Assembly: GCA_014379905.1 (NCBI GenBank)
Contig: JACMKX010000045.1
Coordinates: forward strand, 1 to 64,000
Source: Ferruginibacter sp.
GTDB taxonomy: Bacteria > Bacteroidota > Bacteroidia > Chitinophagales > Chitinophagaceae
DNA length: 64,000 nt
Reading direction: 5' to 3'
Positions within the stretch are counted from its first letter, which is position 1, and the number at the start of each line of letters is the position of its first letter. This document shows, piece after piece, positions 33,457 through 42,837 of the stretch. Below the pieces are notes generated by a model, which made no database searches, was not told the origin of the DNA, and saw only the letters and a program-made list of their open reading frames with translations. The position numbers and the translations under genes are program-made.

Positions 33457-34782
33457 CTATTGTTTAATAAACTCTACTCTCCGGTTACCGGCCTTGCCCA
33501 ACGGAGTGGTATTTTTATCTAAAGGCTGAGATTCGCCTTTGCCATCCGTAGTTAATCTGGAAGCCTCCACATTAAACTCCTTCGATAATATATCTTTTAC
33601 CGCTGCCGCTCTTTTTTTAGATAATTCCATATTACCGGCATCATCGCCATCGCTATCTGTGTGACCTACGATCATAACCTTTACACCAGGATTTTCTGAT
33701 AATACTGTGGCAATATCTTTAATAGCGCCATAACTCTCCGGTTTTATCTTATCACTGTTTACATCAAATAAAATTCCATGTGTTACAAATTTTCCTTCTG
33801 TTATTAGTTTATTCCGGGTATCAGGGTTGCCTACGGCCAATCTTATGTTACCTATATAATAAGCATCATTGTTATCATTTGCTGCATCATTCCTGAAATA
33901 AAGTGAATTTAATTTCATTCCGTCCGGCAAAGCTTTCGGCATGTCCCATACTTTTTTATCATCCATATAAACCCTTACTCTCGACTTTTGGCGCCAGATG
34001 GAAATGCGCACAGCAGTTTTGGCAGGTTCGCTCAATTTATCCTGGTCAGCAGTGTTTTTTATAATTTCCTTAAAGTCATAGGAAGAATAAAATTCTGTTA
34101 TTCCGAGCTGGCCACCGGCATTTTGGGGATGAAAGCCAACTTCAAACCCACCTCCTTTTTCAAAGCGTCCTTCTCCAAAGCGGGCAAACTTCCTGAAATC
34201 GGTTCCTATATTAGCAGCACTGGTAAAACCAACATTAAAGAAACCACTGTAAAAACTAAATTTTTGCGTGCTCAGCAAATCAAATTCGAGTGTAAAATTA
34301 TCTGGCAAGGTTTTGACCCATTCAGGATAAAATACCACTTCTTTCTGTGTCATCAGGAACTTGCCTTCTTTGGAACTGGTGGTAACAATTTCGCCACTTC
34401 CATTGGTATTCCATTTATCGGGAAAGTCGCCTACAGCATCCTGTGAAAAGTCTTCGGAGGCCACCAGCTTTTCTCCCGGCACAAAATCGAATTTGCTGTA
34501 GCTTTTAAAAGCAGGGGATGAAGCAACGGTATTTGAGCTGTTTTTGCCTGTGGCCTGTTCCTGGCTTTCCACGCCTGCTGCACCTGCTTTAGGGTCTTTT
34601 TTCTTGCCTGCATTTTCTGCACCATCCACTCCTTTATCAATGGTTTTATCCATTTTTTGGTCGATCTTCTGATTGACCTTGTTATTTACTTTATTTTTTG
34701 CCCGATCGAGCAAATTGCCAAATTGCCCGAAACCAGGCTGAATAATGCACAGGAGGGCAGCAATAAAAAATGTCTTTTTCAT
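33457..34782 (-). CDS. OmpA-family protein
   Basis: This 441-residue protein has a signal peptide (MKKTFFIAALLCIIQPGFG|Q), a low-complexity Asn/Lys/Asp-rich segment (about residues 25-95) and a lectin-like beta domain (about 115-320, DKWNTNGSGEIVTTS to YIGNIRLAVG). The C-terminal OmpA peptidoglycan-binding domain covers about residues 330-441: THGILFDVNSDKIKPES, VGHTDSDGDDAGNMELSKKR and NRRVEFIKQ. The Asp and Arg that grip diaminopimelate are present. It anchors an outer-membrane or periplasmic structure to the wall. Confidence 0.9.
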   Translation of the reverse strand: MKKTFFIAALLCIIQPGFGQFGNLLDRAKNKVNNKVNQKIDQKMDKTIDKGVDGAENAGKKKDPKAGAAGVESQEQATGKNSSNTVASSPAFKSYSKFDFVPGEKLVASEDFSQDAVGDFPDKWNTNGSGEIVTTSSKEGKFLMTQKEVVFYPEWVKTLPDNFTLEFDLLSTQKFSFYSGFFNVGFTSAANIGTDFRKFARFGEGRFEKGGGFEVGFHPQNAGGQLGITEFYSSYDFKEIIKNTADQDKLSEPAKTAVRISIWRQKSRVRVYMDDKKVWDMPKALPDGMKLNSLYFRNDAANDNNDAYYIGNIRLAVGNPDTRNKLITEGKFVTHGILFDVNSDKIKPESYGAIKDIATVLSENPGVKVMIVGHTDSDGDDAGNMELSKKRAAAVKDILSKEFNVEASRLTTDGKGESQPLDKNTTPLGKAGNRRVEFIKQ

Positions 34783-34877
34783 ACAATCAGTTTTATAATA
34801 TAAAATTAACTGCTTGATTTTCTTCCGGCAATACCCTTTTTGTGGAATAGCCGGGGATAATTTCCGAAATTTGACCG

Positions 34878-35615
34878 ATGGACACCAGTTTAAATAAATT
34901 TATCAGCGATAGTGGGTTTTGCAGCAGGCGAGAAGCTGACCGCTATATTGAAGAATGCAGGGTTACTATAAACGACAAAGATGCACACAAAGGCAACCGG
35001 GTAAAAGAAGGCGATACTGTTAAAATTGATGGGGAACGTATTGGTAAGAAAAAAACGGCAGCTGTGTACCTGGTACTCAATAAACCCAAAGGCATAACCT
35101 GTACCACCGATCAGAAAGACAAAACGAATATTGTTGACTTTGTAAATTATAAAACAAGGATCTTTCCCATAGGGCGATTGGATAAATTATCGGAAGGGCT
35201 GATCTTTTTAACAAACGACGGGGATATAGTAAACAAAATATTGCGTGCCGGCAACGGGCATGAAAAAGAATATATTGTAACCGTTGATCAACCCATTAAT
35301 ACGGAGTTTATACAAAAAATGAGGAATGGGGTAAAGATATTGGGAACTGTTACACAAAAATGTTTTGTAAAGCAGGAAGGCGACAACCGTTTTCGCATCA
35401 TACTTACACAGGGCCTTAACCGGCAAATCAGGCGCATGTGTGAAAGCTTAGGGCTTAAAGTCACCTCTTTGAAACGCATTCGTATTATGAACATGAGTGT
35501 GAGCGGATTGGCCCCGGGCAAATGGCGTTATTTTACGCCGGCAGAAATTGGCGCCATCAATGAAATGGTAAAACACAGCAGCAAAACTGCAGATGGGGAA
35601 GGGATGGGGGAGTAA
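34878..35615 (+). CDS. rluF: RluF-type 23S rRNA pseudouridine synthase
   Basis: This 245-residue protein has an S4 RNA-binding domain (about residues 3-60: SLNKFISDSGFCSRREADRY) and a pseudouridine synthase domain. The catalytic aspartate is D102 in GRLDKLSEG. LNRQIRRMCESLGLKVTSLK is the family's RQIRRM motif. RluF acts on U2604 and U2605 in E. coli, which is assumed here by homology. Divergent to OmpA. Confidence 0.9.
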   Translation: MDTSLNKFISDSGFCSRREADRYIEECRVTINDKDAHKGNRVKEGDTVKIDGERIGKKKTAAVYLVLNKPKGITCTTDQKDKTNIVDFVNYKTRIFPIGRLDKLSEGLIFLTNDGDIVNKILRAGNGHEKEYIVTVDQPINTEFIQKMRNGVKILGTVTQKCFVKQEGDNRFRIILTQGLNRQIRRMCESLGLKVTSLKRIRIMNMSVSGLAPGKWRYFTPAEIGAINEMVKHSSKTADGEGMGE

Positions 35616-35665
35616 TTTTGTCGGGCAATAAAAATTTCATTAATTTCCCGGCATAATCTACCAAT

Positions 35666-36115
35666 ATGAAAAATAAATGCAACCTGCTTGTACTTATTAT
35701 AATCTCAGCGCTTTCTTGTTTGTCAGCCTGTAAAAAATCGGGCAGCGAAGATAATGGGAGTTTTACCTGGAACTATAAAGGAGTAGATTACACCGCAAAA
35801 TATACTTTGGCCCGTTCAGTAGAAGACCTTGGCCCTAACATTATCGGGGGATTGGGGAATGCTGCTTCCACTCCCGGCAGCGGCCCCAGCTTTAAAATAG
35901 AACCATTCGCTGTTGGGTTGTATGCTGTAGGCCCGGGAGAAAATCCGGTTAGTTTTACTGATACCGCTGGAAATAATCTTCCTGCTGTCGGTTTGTTAAC
36001 AATTACCAGCACGGCAAATAAAAAATTGTCGGGTACCTTTATTTTAGAAATAGGAGTTACCGGCGATCAACATACTCTTACTGGCGTTATCAAAAATATT
36101 CCGATCGCTCCATAG
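35666..36115 (+). CDS. Lipoprotein of unknown function
   Basis: This 149-residue protein has a lipobox (ISALSCLSAC, cysteine near 22). The mature part opens FTWNYKGVDYTAKYTLARS and contains alternating beta-like segments with GPGENPVSFTDTAGNN and KKLSGTFILEIG. It resembles Bacteroidota lipoproteins with a DUF6252-like character (FTW..NG..YTA), but I cannot place it firmly. Surface or periplasmic. Confidence 0.65.
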   Translation: MKNKCNLLVLIIISALSCLSACKKSGSEDNGSFTWNYKGVDYTAKYTLARSVEDLGPNIIGGLGNAASTPGSGPSFKIEPFAVGLYAVGPGENPVSFTDTAGNNLPAVGLLTITSTANKKLSGTFILEIGVTGDQHTLTGVIKNIPIAP

Positions 36116-36123
36116 TTAGAGTA

Positions 36124-37722
36124 TTATTTCACTTTCATCACGCTTATCACTTTTTGTAAGGAGCCATTTTGCAACCTCAAAAAATAAGCGCCGGAAGGCA
36201 ATGCATCATTGTATATATCGATATTGTATGTGCCGGCAACATAAGTCATGTTGGTATGCACTTTTACTACCTGCCCCAATGCATCCAGCTGCTGTATCAT
36301 CGTATGCCCGCCCAGGGTGGAGAATTGCAGGGTAGCATTGATATGGTAAGGATTTGGCCACATTTTTAATAGGAGCTTATCAGCATTGTCATTGGTATCG
36401 TCAATATCTTCCGGTAAACCACAGGGACCGCCTTTGATCAATGGTAAAGCCTGGTAATTTTGTAATAGAATTTCGTCAAGTATAGGTCGCTTTACGCAAA
36501 ACCATTGCTCTAACACGGATGCATACACGCTCCTGAAATCGTATTGGAAAGGAATATTATTTACTACCTGTATATCGGCAGGAATATCGGGGCTGTTACC
36601 CAGGATGCCTGCTTTGGCGTGTTTGCCAAACATCATCACGGGTGCAGCAGCGCCATGGTCGGTGCCCAGGCTGGCATTGGATTTTATCCTTCTGCCAAAT
36701 TCTGAAAAGGTCATTCCCAACACGCGATCATCAAGTTGCATTAATTCAATATCATTTTGAAACGCATGGATAGCGGTCGAAAGATTCTTCATTAGTTTAG
36801 CGTGGTTACCGGTACTGGTATCACTCGCATTTACCTGCTTTTTATGTGTATCGAAACCGCCAATGGTTACCGTGTATACCCTGGTTTTTAACCCGCCTTT
36901 TATTAGTCTTGCTACAATTTTTAACTGATCGGCCAAACCATTTTCTGTTGGATAAACCGCCATGGTAGCTGCATTTTGATAGGCATCCCTGATGATATCT
37001 GAATAGATCTTTGTTTTTTCCGATACCACTCTTAAAAAACGCAATTCTTTATTGGCAGGTGCAGATGTAAGCGGGTAATCAGAAAAAGGATTTTCGAAGC
37101 TGTACACTTTTTCAGGATTGGTGATAGACAACCCCATTGAATAAACACTGCCCTGTAGATCCAGGGTAGGCGCAGGACTTATCTGTATCGCTAATGGATC
37201 CGGCATACCGGGATCAGGGAACGCATCGGGGTATCCTTCAAATTCAGATTGAAGATAACGCCCCAGCCAGCCTGTTTTAACCCGCTGCGATCTTTCTGCA
37301 GTAGTGTCACCACTCATCCATATATCTTTTGCCTGGAAGTGAGAAAAGTTGGGTGCATCATATCCTACAGACTGGATAACATTCATCTTTCCATCATTGT
37401 ATAAATTTTGCAATGCGGTCATGGCCGGGTGCAGGCCTGCTTTGTCGGTACCATTCAACCTGAGAACTTTGCTTTGCTGGATGGCAACATTGGTTCTTGC
37501 ATTATAATAATTAGAATAAACGTCCAGTGGCACTACCATGTTCAATCCATCATTACCTCCTGCAAGTTGTATGAGCACGAGCACATGATCTGTGTCTGTA
37601 CGGCCCAGCATGTTGGTAAGCTGGCTATGCGCTTTGCCCATAGCCGTAAATGAAAAACCATGTAGGAGTGCGGGCAAAGCTACAGCCTGTGCGGTATTCG
37701 TTAAAAATCTTCTTCTGTCCAT
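36124..37722 (-). CDS. DUF1501 protein with T9SS type A sorting tail
   Basis: This 532-residue protein starts with a Tat-type signal (MDRRRFLTNTAQAVALPALL). The DUF1501 body has VLVLIQLAGGNDGLNMVVPL, a central VTIGGFDTHKKQ and GMTFSEFGRRIKSNASLGTDHG. These are sulfatase-like metal-binding motifs. The last 80 residues (LLLKMWPNPYHINATLQFST through GAYFLRLQNG) are a T9SS type A sorting domain. It is the third gene of the operon and lies 27 bases past DUF1800. The two proteins commonly occur side by side. It probably acts outside the cell and its substrate is unknown. Confidence 0.92.
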   Translation of the reverse strand: MDRRRFLTNTAQAVALPALLHGFSFTAMGKAHSQLTNMLGRTDTDHVLVLIQLAGGNDGLNMVVPLDVYSNYYNARTNVAIQQSKVLRLNGTDKAGLHPAMTALQNLYNDGKMNVIQSVGYDAPNFSHFQAKDIWMSGDTTAERSQRVKTGWLGRYLQSEFEGYPDAFPDPGMPDPLAIQISPAPTLDLQGSVYSMGLSITNPEKVYSFENPFSDYPLTSAPANKELRFLRVVSEKTKIYSDIIRDAYQNAATMAVYPTENGLADQLKIVARLIKGGLKTRVYTVTIGGFDTHKKQVNASDTSTGNHAKLMKNLSTAIHAFQNDIELMQLDDRVLGMTFSEFGRRIKSNASLGTDHGAAAPVMMFGKHAKAGILGNSPDIPADIQVVNNIPFQYDFRSVYASVLEQWFCVKRPILDEILLQNYQALPLIKGGPCGLPEDIDDTNDNADKLLLKMWPNPYHINATLQFSTLGGHTMIQQLDALGQVVKVHTNMTYVAGTYNIDIYNDALPSGAYFLRLQNGSLQKVISVMKVK

Positions 37723-37749
37723 TGTGTTGGTTATTTATAGGTTATTGGC

Positions 37750-39369
37750 TTAACATAAATGAAACTCCGGGAGGTTCATTAAAAACAAAAACATATTTTT
37801 CAACGAGGTATCAATAAGGGTGGAGTTATTGCTTGTCCAGGCATTTGTCCAAAAACTGTCGTCTGCTGTATTATTTAACAGGAACCTTGTTTTTACGTAT
37901 GTTTTGGAGGCAGTACTCAGCGGGTACCTCAGCAATAAAGCAGTTACATCATTGATAAGTGTATCAGGATTGGAAGGGTTGGAAGTGGCGTTGGCAAACC
38001 CTCTTACATCTATTATTTCAGCATTTACCAGCGCATCTGTATAGTCTGCCCTTCTTGGTAAAGAATTACTGTTTACCCATAATTCATAATGCATGGGCCC
38101 TTGTACAAAAGCAGCATAACCATTTACATCGGGTGGCTGAAAAAGGTCCAGCTGCATGTTGGCCGCATTGTTATAGATGGAAAAGAACAAAGGATACCCT
38201 GTTGCATAGTCGGTATATGCAGGAAATGGAACGTTGAATTCTCTTAAAGTTCCCGTTAAAATATCCAGCGGGCTCTTTATGTAACATGCCTGGTTGAGGG
38301 TATCATAAAAATGTTCGCTTTTGAATAAAGCTTCCAGCATCGGTTTGATTTCGTAATTATTATTTCTTAGAATGGCAGCAAGCGGCTCTATTACATCCGT
38401 TTCTGTTGCTTCATCAATTTCATAATAAACAAAAAAGCGATAGATTTTTCTTACAATAAATCTTGCGGCTTCGGTTGTATCAAAGATCATGTCTATCAAA
38501 GCATCCAGTTCAGTAGCAGCATCGCCGCCTGCAATTGTTCTGCTGCCATAAAAACCAGAAAATGTTTTTGAACTGGTATCATGCGCAGCTTCATCAGCAT
38601 ACGACTCAAGCGGGTTTGTTCTTACACGCCAGCCCGTTAAAACCCTTGCCGCTGCTATCACATCATTTTCTGTAAAGTGAGAATCATTGCCAAGGCCGAT
38701 GGTAAATAACTCCTGGAATTCACGGGAAAAGTTTTCATCTGCCGCCTGGCGGGAATTAAGATAACCATTTAGATGCAATAACATGGCAGGATCGATGGTC
38801 ACTTCTTTCGCCAGCATTCTTACATTCCCCAGCATATTTGTTCTTAGCAAATTATGATGCCTGTACATCATTTGGGGGTTTCCTACTTCTTCCTGCTGAA
38901 CAGAGTAGTGATGATGCCAGAACAGGACCATTTTTTCCTGGATGCTTCTCTGCTGGTTGATCATGAGACCTGCCCACCATTTGCGAAGACTATCCATTCT
39001 AAACCTTGATATGCCCGGCCTTGCGTCAGCATCACTGAGTAGATTAGGATCGTTTACCCAAGTTTGTCCCTGCACTACACCCAGGTCATCATAAGTGCCA
39101 TCTTCTGTTACGATCAATCCATAGTCCCGTAAGGGTGGGTTGGGTACGCTTACAGTATTAAGTAGTTCATCCACAGCAGCACTCATGGACATCCCAAGAA
39201 AATGATCAACGTCTGCTTTTTTTGCACCAAACATGGTGCGTTTCAGCAAATGACTCACTTCATTAACGGTCCATTGACCGGAGTAGGGAAGAATACCACT
39301 AAAAAAAGGCTGGCTTTTTTTAGTGGTATTGCGATTGGCCAGTGCTCTTAAAAATTCGATCCTGTTCAT
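37750..39369 (-). CDS. DUF1800 domain protein
   Basis: This 539-residue protein carries DUF1800: an opening region with NEVSHLLKRTMFGAKKADVD, then KMVLFWHHHYSVQQEEVG, REFQELFTIGLGNDSHFTE, DVIAAARVLTGWRV and a later FIVRKIYRFFVYYEIDEATE. No N-terminal signal peptide is obvious. Histidine- and arginine-rich motifs suggest a metal site. The family accompanies DUF1501 in Planctomycetes and Bacteroidota. Export may use a non-standard route or partner. It is the second of three co-oriented genes. Confidence 0.9.
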   Translation of the reverse strand: MNRIEFLRALANRNTTKKSQPFFSGILPYSGQWTVNEVSHLLKRTMFGAKKADVDHFLGMSMSAAVDELLNTVSVPNPPLRDYGLIVTEDGTYDDLGVVQGQTWVNDPNLLSDADARPGISRFRMDSLRKWWAGLMINQQRSIQEKMVLFWHHHYSVQQEEVGNPQMMYRHHNLLRTNMLGNVRMLAKEVTIDPAMLLHLNGYLNSRQAADENFSREFQELFTIGLGNDSHFTENDVIAAARVLTGWRVRTNPLESYADEAAHDTSSKTFSGFYGSRTIAGGDAATELDALIDMIFDTTEAARFIVRKIYRFFVYYEIDEATETDVIEPLAAILRNNNYEIKPMLEALFKSEHFYDTLNQACYIKSPLDILTGTLREFNVPFPAYTDYATGYPLFFSIYNNAANMQLDLFQPPDVNGYAAFVQGPMHYELWVNSNSLPRRADYTDALVNAEIIDVRGFANATSNPSNPDTLINDVTALLLRYPLSTASKTYVKTRFLLNNTADDSFWTNAWTSNNSTLIDTSLKNMFLFLMNLPEFHLC

Positions 39370-39392
39370 ATAGGTTGGTTTTTCAAAAAATG

Positions 39393-41327
39393 CTATCGTA
39401 TTAAAGTAAAATATCCTTTTTGCTGATGTTGTTTTTGATTGATGTCTTTAAATACCACTACATACACAAAAGATCCCATTGGTTGTACTTCGCCTTTATA
39501 ACGCCCGTCCCACCTGGTATTTATAACAGTACTTACAAAAACAGTTTCGCCGTAACGATTAAATACCTGCAAACGAAATCCGTCCGGCACTTTTCCCAGC
39601 GGGCCAAAATAATCGTTGAGGCCATCACCATTAGGCGTAAAAGCGGTGGGTGTAAATAGTACTGCATCATTTAATACCACCAGGCGAAACTGGTCTTCTA
39701 TTACACAGCCATGTGGCAAAGTATTTTCAACAGTATAGATAGTAGTTACAGTGGGTGTTGCTACAGGATTGGGGCAGTTGCTACAGCTTAGCGTTGGATG
39801 ACCCTGCCATGCAATGTTCCCGTTGCCGGAAGCTGGAAGTGTTAAACTTTGCCCGATAAAAATGGTATCCGATTTTTTTAAATCATGCAACGGGCCGTTT
39901 ATTAAAACGGGATTGTATTCAACATATACCGAATCATAACCACAGGCATCTCTTAAGGTATCGGAAATGGGGATGAAAGCAGCCAGGTCACAAACAGTAG
40001 AGTCTTTGATTTCATCCAAAGGTTTTTTTAGCTTGATGATACCAAAATCCACATCGCCAAAAACGCTGGTAAATTCTCCGCCGGTTTCCGAATCGCCTGA
40101 GAGGTAATACTCTTCCAGCAATGGTTTGTAGATGATACTGCGGAGATGATCATTCCCGCTTCCGCCAAAATTTTTTTTCCATACAATTGTTCCGGTAGCA
40201 GATAATTTTACCAGCCAGTAATCGCCTTCGCCTCTTGCGTCATCAATATCACCGTCAGCAGAATATGAGATGCCTGCAGCGATATAACCGCCATCAAAAT
40301 CTGTGAGAATCGCATTACAATAATCTGCTTCGGTTCCACCTAATACTTTTTGCCAGTTTAAAATTCCTGCGGTTGTTACATTGAGCACCCAGTAGTCCTG
40401 GCTGCCTTTGGCACCACTCACATCGCCGTCATTACTGGTGGTGTAGCCTGCTATTGTCAGGGAGCCATTGGTGCCGGCCGTCATAGAATAGGCTACATCG
40501 TTTTGCGAACCGCCATAAATTTTACTGAAAATTTTATTGCCATTATCATCGAGCGCCAATAACCAGGCATCATAATTTTTTTGATTGGGAGGAATATCTC
40601 CGTCAATGGAGTTGGCATAACCGGCGGCATAGGTTCTTCCGCCAATGCTTACAATCTTTAATAATTCTTCATTTTTGGTGCCGCCAAAACATTTGCTGTA
40701 AATAACATTTCCCGCAGTATTTATTTTGAGGATCAATCCATCTGTATAACCAGCGGTTCCATGATTGCCTGCAACATCGCCGTCATTGGAAGAAGTGGAT
40801 GCTGCTATTAAATAATCGCCGTTGGAAGTAATACTGATATCGTTGCCGATATCCAACCCGTTTCCGCCATATCTTTTTTGCCACTGAACGGCACCGGTTG
40901 CAGCTAATTTTATGAGCCAGATATCTTTGGTTCCGCCGTAGCCTGCAATCACGCCACCATCTGTGCTGTTGGTTTCACCTAATACAATATATCCGCCATC
41001 CGCAGTTTGTTCAATATCTCTTGCACTTTCATAACCTGTTCCTCCTAAAGACAATTCCCATTGTATGGCTCCGCACACATTTAATTTAACCACCCACAGA
41101 TCCCAGTATTCCCTGTTGGCATGCGGACTTACCTGGCCATCTTGCGAGTCGGTATAGCCGGCTGCAATAGTGCCGCCATCTGTAGTAAATTTTATTGAGT
41201 AAGGTATATCAACAGCTGATCCGCCAAAACGAAGCGCCCAGTTTAAGGGAGGCGTTTGTGCAATTGCAAAACTGTTGTACAGGAATGTACACGTTAGGAG
41301 GAAATTTTTCAACAGGTTATTGCTCAC
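39393..41327 (-). CDS. T9SS type B sorting domain protein with beta-propeller-like repeats
   Basis: This 644-residue protein has a signal peptide (about residues 1-23, FLYNSFAIA|Q) and about seven copies of an approximately 55-residue repeat (e.g. GGTGYESARDIEQTADGGYI, then DIWLIKLAATGAVQW). The C-terminal 90 residues (FTPTAFTPNGDGLNDYF through GSFVYVVVFKD) are the T9SS type B sorting domain (SprB-type). It is probably secreted and anchored at the surface, with the propeller binding a ligand. First gene of the operon with DUF1800 and DUF1501. Confidence 0.9.
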   Translation of the reverse strand: MSNNLLKNFLLTCTFLYNSFAIAQTPPLNWALRFGGSAVDIPYSIKFTTDGGTIAAGYTDSQDGQVSPHANREYWDLWVVKLNVCGAIQWELSLGGTGYESARDIEQTADGGYIVLGETNSTDGGVIAGYGGTKDIWLIKLAATGAVQWQKRYGGNGLDIGNDISITSNGDYLIAASTSSNDGDVAGNHGTAGYTDGLILKINTAGNVIYSKCFGGTKNEELLKIVSIGGRTYAAGYANSIDGDIPPNQKNYDAWLLALDDNGNKIFSKIYGGSQNDVAYSMTAGTNGSLTIAGYTTSNDGDVSGAKGSQDYWVLNVTTAGILNWQKVLGGTEADYCNAILTDFDGGYIAAGISYSADGDIDDARGEGDYWLVKLSATGTIVWKKNFGGSGNDHLRSIIYKPLLEEYYLSGDSETGGEFTSVFGDVDFGIIKLKKPLDEIKDSTVCDLAAFIPISDTLRDACGYDSVYVEYNPVLINGPLHDLKKSDTIFIGQSLTLPASGNGNIAWQGHPTLSCSNCPNPVATPTVTTIYTVENTLPHGCVIEDQFRLVVLNDAVLFTPTAFTPNGDGLNDYFGPLGKVPDGFRLQVFNRYGETVFVSTVINTRWDGRYKGEVQPMGSFVYVVVFKDINQKQHQQKGYFTLIR

Positions 41328-41488
41328 AAGCTGGTATTTCTTAAAGGATGCTTGTGCAATACAATTTCTATGCTAAAAGCTTTTTAATGGGGAAAAAACA
41401 TGGATTAAATTTTAAAAATCGTAGATATACTACAAACCCTTGTAGTAGCATTACGGTTTGATGGCTATATTTATAACAAATACCGAAA

Positions 41489-42043
41489 ATGAAAAACATA
41501 CAGGGCAATCGCCTCATGACAGAACAGGAAAATTATATGTGCAAACTTCATGAAATTGTAGAGCGGTCCATTGAAGAACAAAACCTGTTAATGCATAGCC
41601 TGGAAAACCCGCCATTGGAATCATCCACCGTTGGTCAGCGTATCTCTGATAAGGTGGCCCGCTTTGGCGGCAGCTGGAAATTTATCATCATATTTATTGC
41701 TATATTATTTGTGTGGATTTGTTTTAATGTAATGTCCCTGCATTCCCTGCGCTTTGATCCTTATCCTTTTATTTTAATGAACCTCGTTTTATCCTGTATA
41801 GCAGCTTTGCAGGCGCCTGTTATTATGATGAGCCAAAACAGGCAGGAAGAAAAAGACAGGAAGGAAAGTGAAAATGATTATATGATCAACATGAAATCGG
41901 AAATGCAGATCCGCAGCCTGCACGAAAAAATGGACCTGCTGGAAGAACAACAAATAAAATCGTTGTTTGATACACAGGCCAAACAGTTTGAGTTGCTGGC
42001 AGCGATCAATAAAAAGCTGGATCATATTATTGCGGAGAAATAA
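41489..42043 (+). CDS. DUF1003 membrane protein
   Basis: This 184-residue protein has two membrane helices (FIIIFIAILFVWICFNVM and PFILMNLVLSCIAALQAPVI, about residues 68-112), preceded by KVARFGGSWK, the DUF1003 signature. A charged coiled coil follows (KSEMQIRSLHEKMDLLEEQQ). The cytoplasmic tail may mediate oligomerisation. Function unknown. The start could also be ATG at 41519. Confidence 0.85.
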   Translation: MKNIQGNRLMTEQENYMCKLHEIVERSIEEQNLLMHSLENPPLESSTVGQRISDKVARFGGSWKFIIIFIAILFVWICFNVMSLHSLRFDPYPFILMNLVLSCIAALQAPVIMMSQNRQEEKDRKESENDYMINMKSEMQIRSLHEKMDLLEEQQIKSLFDTQAKQFELLAAINKKLDHIIAEK

Positions 42044-42062
42044 TTGAAGGATATTAGGAGCA

Positions 42063-42168
42063 ATACGGGATACTGGATACTTGATACTGGTAGCACCCGG
42101 AATTTAAAAAATTTTTCAAAGCGGCTGGCCTCTGCCAGCATCCGGTATCCGGCCACGATCCCGTATCC
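42063..42168. repeat. Stop-proximal inverted repeat, GGATACT family
   Basis: Left arm 42063-42090 carries three near-tandem copies of GGATACT. Right arm 42142-42168 has the inverse. ATACGGGAT (42063-42071) matches ATCCCGTAT (42158-42166) exactly. A hairpin, GCTGGC (42124-42129) with GCCAGC (42134-42139), lies between. Confidence 0.7.
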
Positions 42169-42251
42169 ACCATTTAATAATCCTGCCATCCTAAAATCCC
42201 AAAATCCCAGTTATATTTGCAACAACCTGCTCAACAACCAAAACTATTACG

Positions 42252-42818
42252 ATGGAATTTTTCTCCGGTATGGAACCCTTGCTTCGCAGCTTTTGGTTCA
42301 TCGCAATACCTGCAAGTGTTATATTTCTTATTCAAACAATTATGACCTTTATGGGTGCTGATGCCGGTGATGGTATCGATGCCGATTTCGATAGCAATCT
42401 TTCCGGAACGGATGCGCCATTTCAATTATTCTCTTTGAGAAATCTTATTAATTTTTTGCTGGGTGCGGGCTGGGGCGGTATTTCGTTTTACAATAGTATC
42501 GATAATAAAACGATACTGATCCTGGTAAGTGCTGCCATAGGTGTTGCGTTTGTAGCTTCCTTCTTTTTGATGATTCGCCAGGTGCAGCGTTTTGGAGAGG
42601 ACAACTCTTTTAATATTGATCTTGCATTGAATCAAACCGGTACGGTATATATTCCTGTTCCTGAAAATAAAACAGGCACGGGCAAAGTACAGGTGAGTGT
42701 AAAAGGAAGTGTGCATGAATTAACCGCCATTACCTTAGACGAACGCATCCCGACAGGTACTTTAATTAAAATAATAAAGATCGAAAATAATAACCTCGTA
42801 CTGGTAGAAAAATTATAA
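42252..42818 (+). CDS. NfeD-like/YqiJ-type membrane protein
   Basis: This 188-residue protein has membrane segments at about residues 10-35 (FWFIAIPASVIFLIQTIMTF), 60-80 and 85-110 (ILVSAAIGVAFVASFFLMI). The last 70 residues form an OB-like beta domain (NQTGTVYIPVPENKTGTGKV, ELTAITLDERIPTGTLIKI). The order fits the NfeD/YqiJ partner of flotillins. It precedes the flotillin gene by 19 bases, a pairing that is frequent in bacteria. Confidence 0.8.
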   Translation: MEFFSGMEPLLRSFWFIAIPASVIFLIQTIMTFMGADAGDGIDADFDSNLSGTDAPFQLFSLRNLINFLLGAGWGGISFYNSIDNKTILILVSAAIGVAFVASFFLMIRQVQRFGEDNSFNIDLALNQTGTVYIPVPENKTGTGKVQVSVKGSVHELTAITLDERIPTGTLIKIIKIENNNLVLVEKL

Positions 42819-42837
42819 ACCTTAAAGCAAAAAAAAT

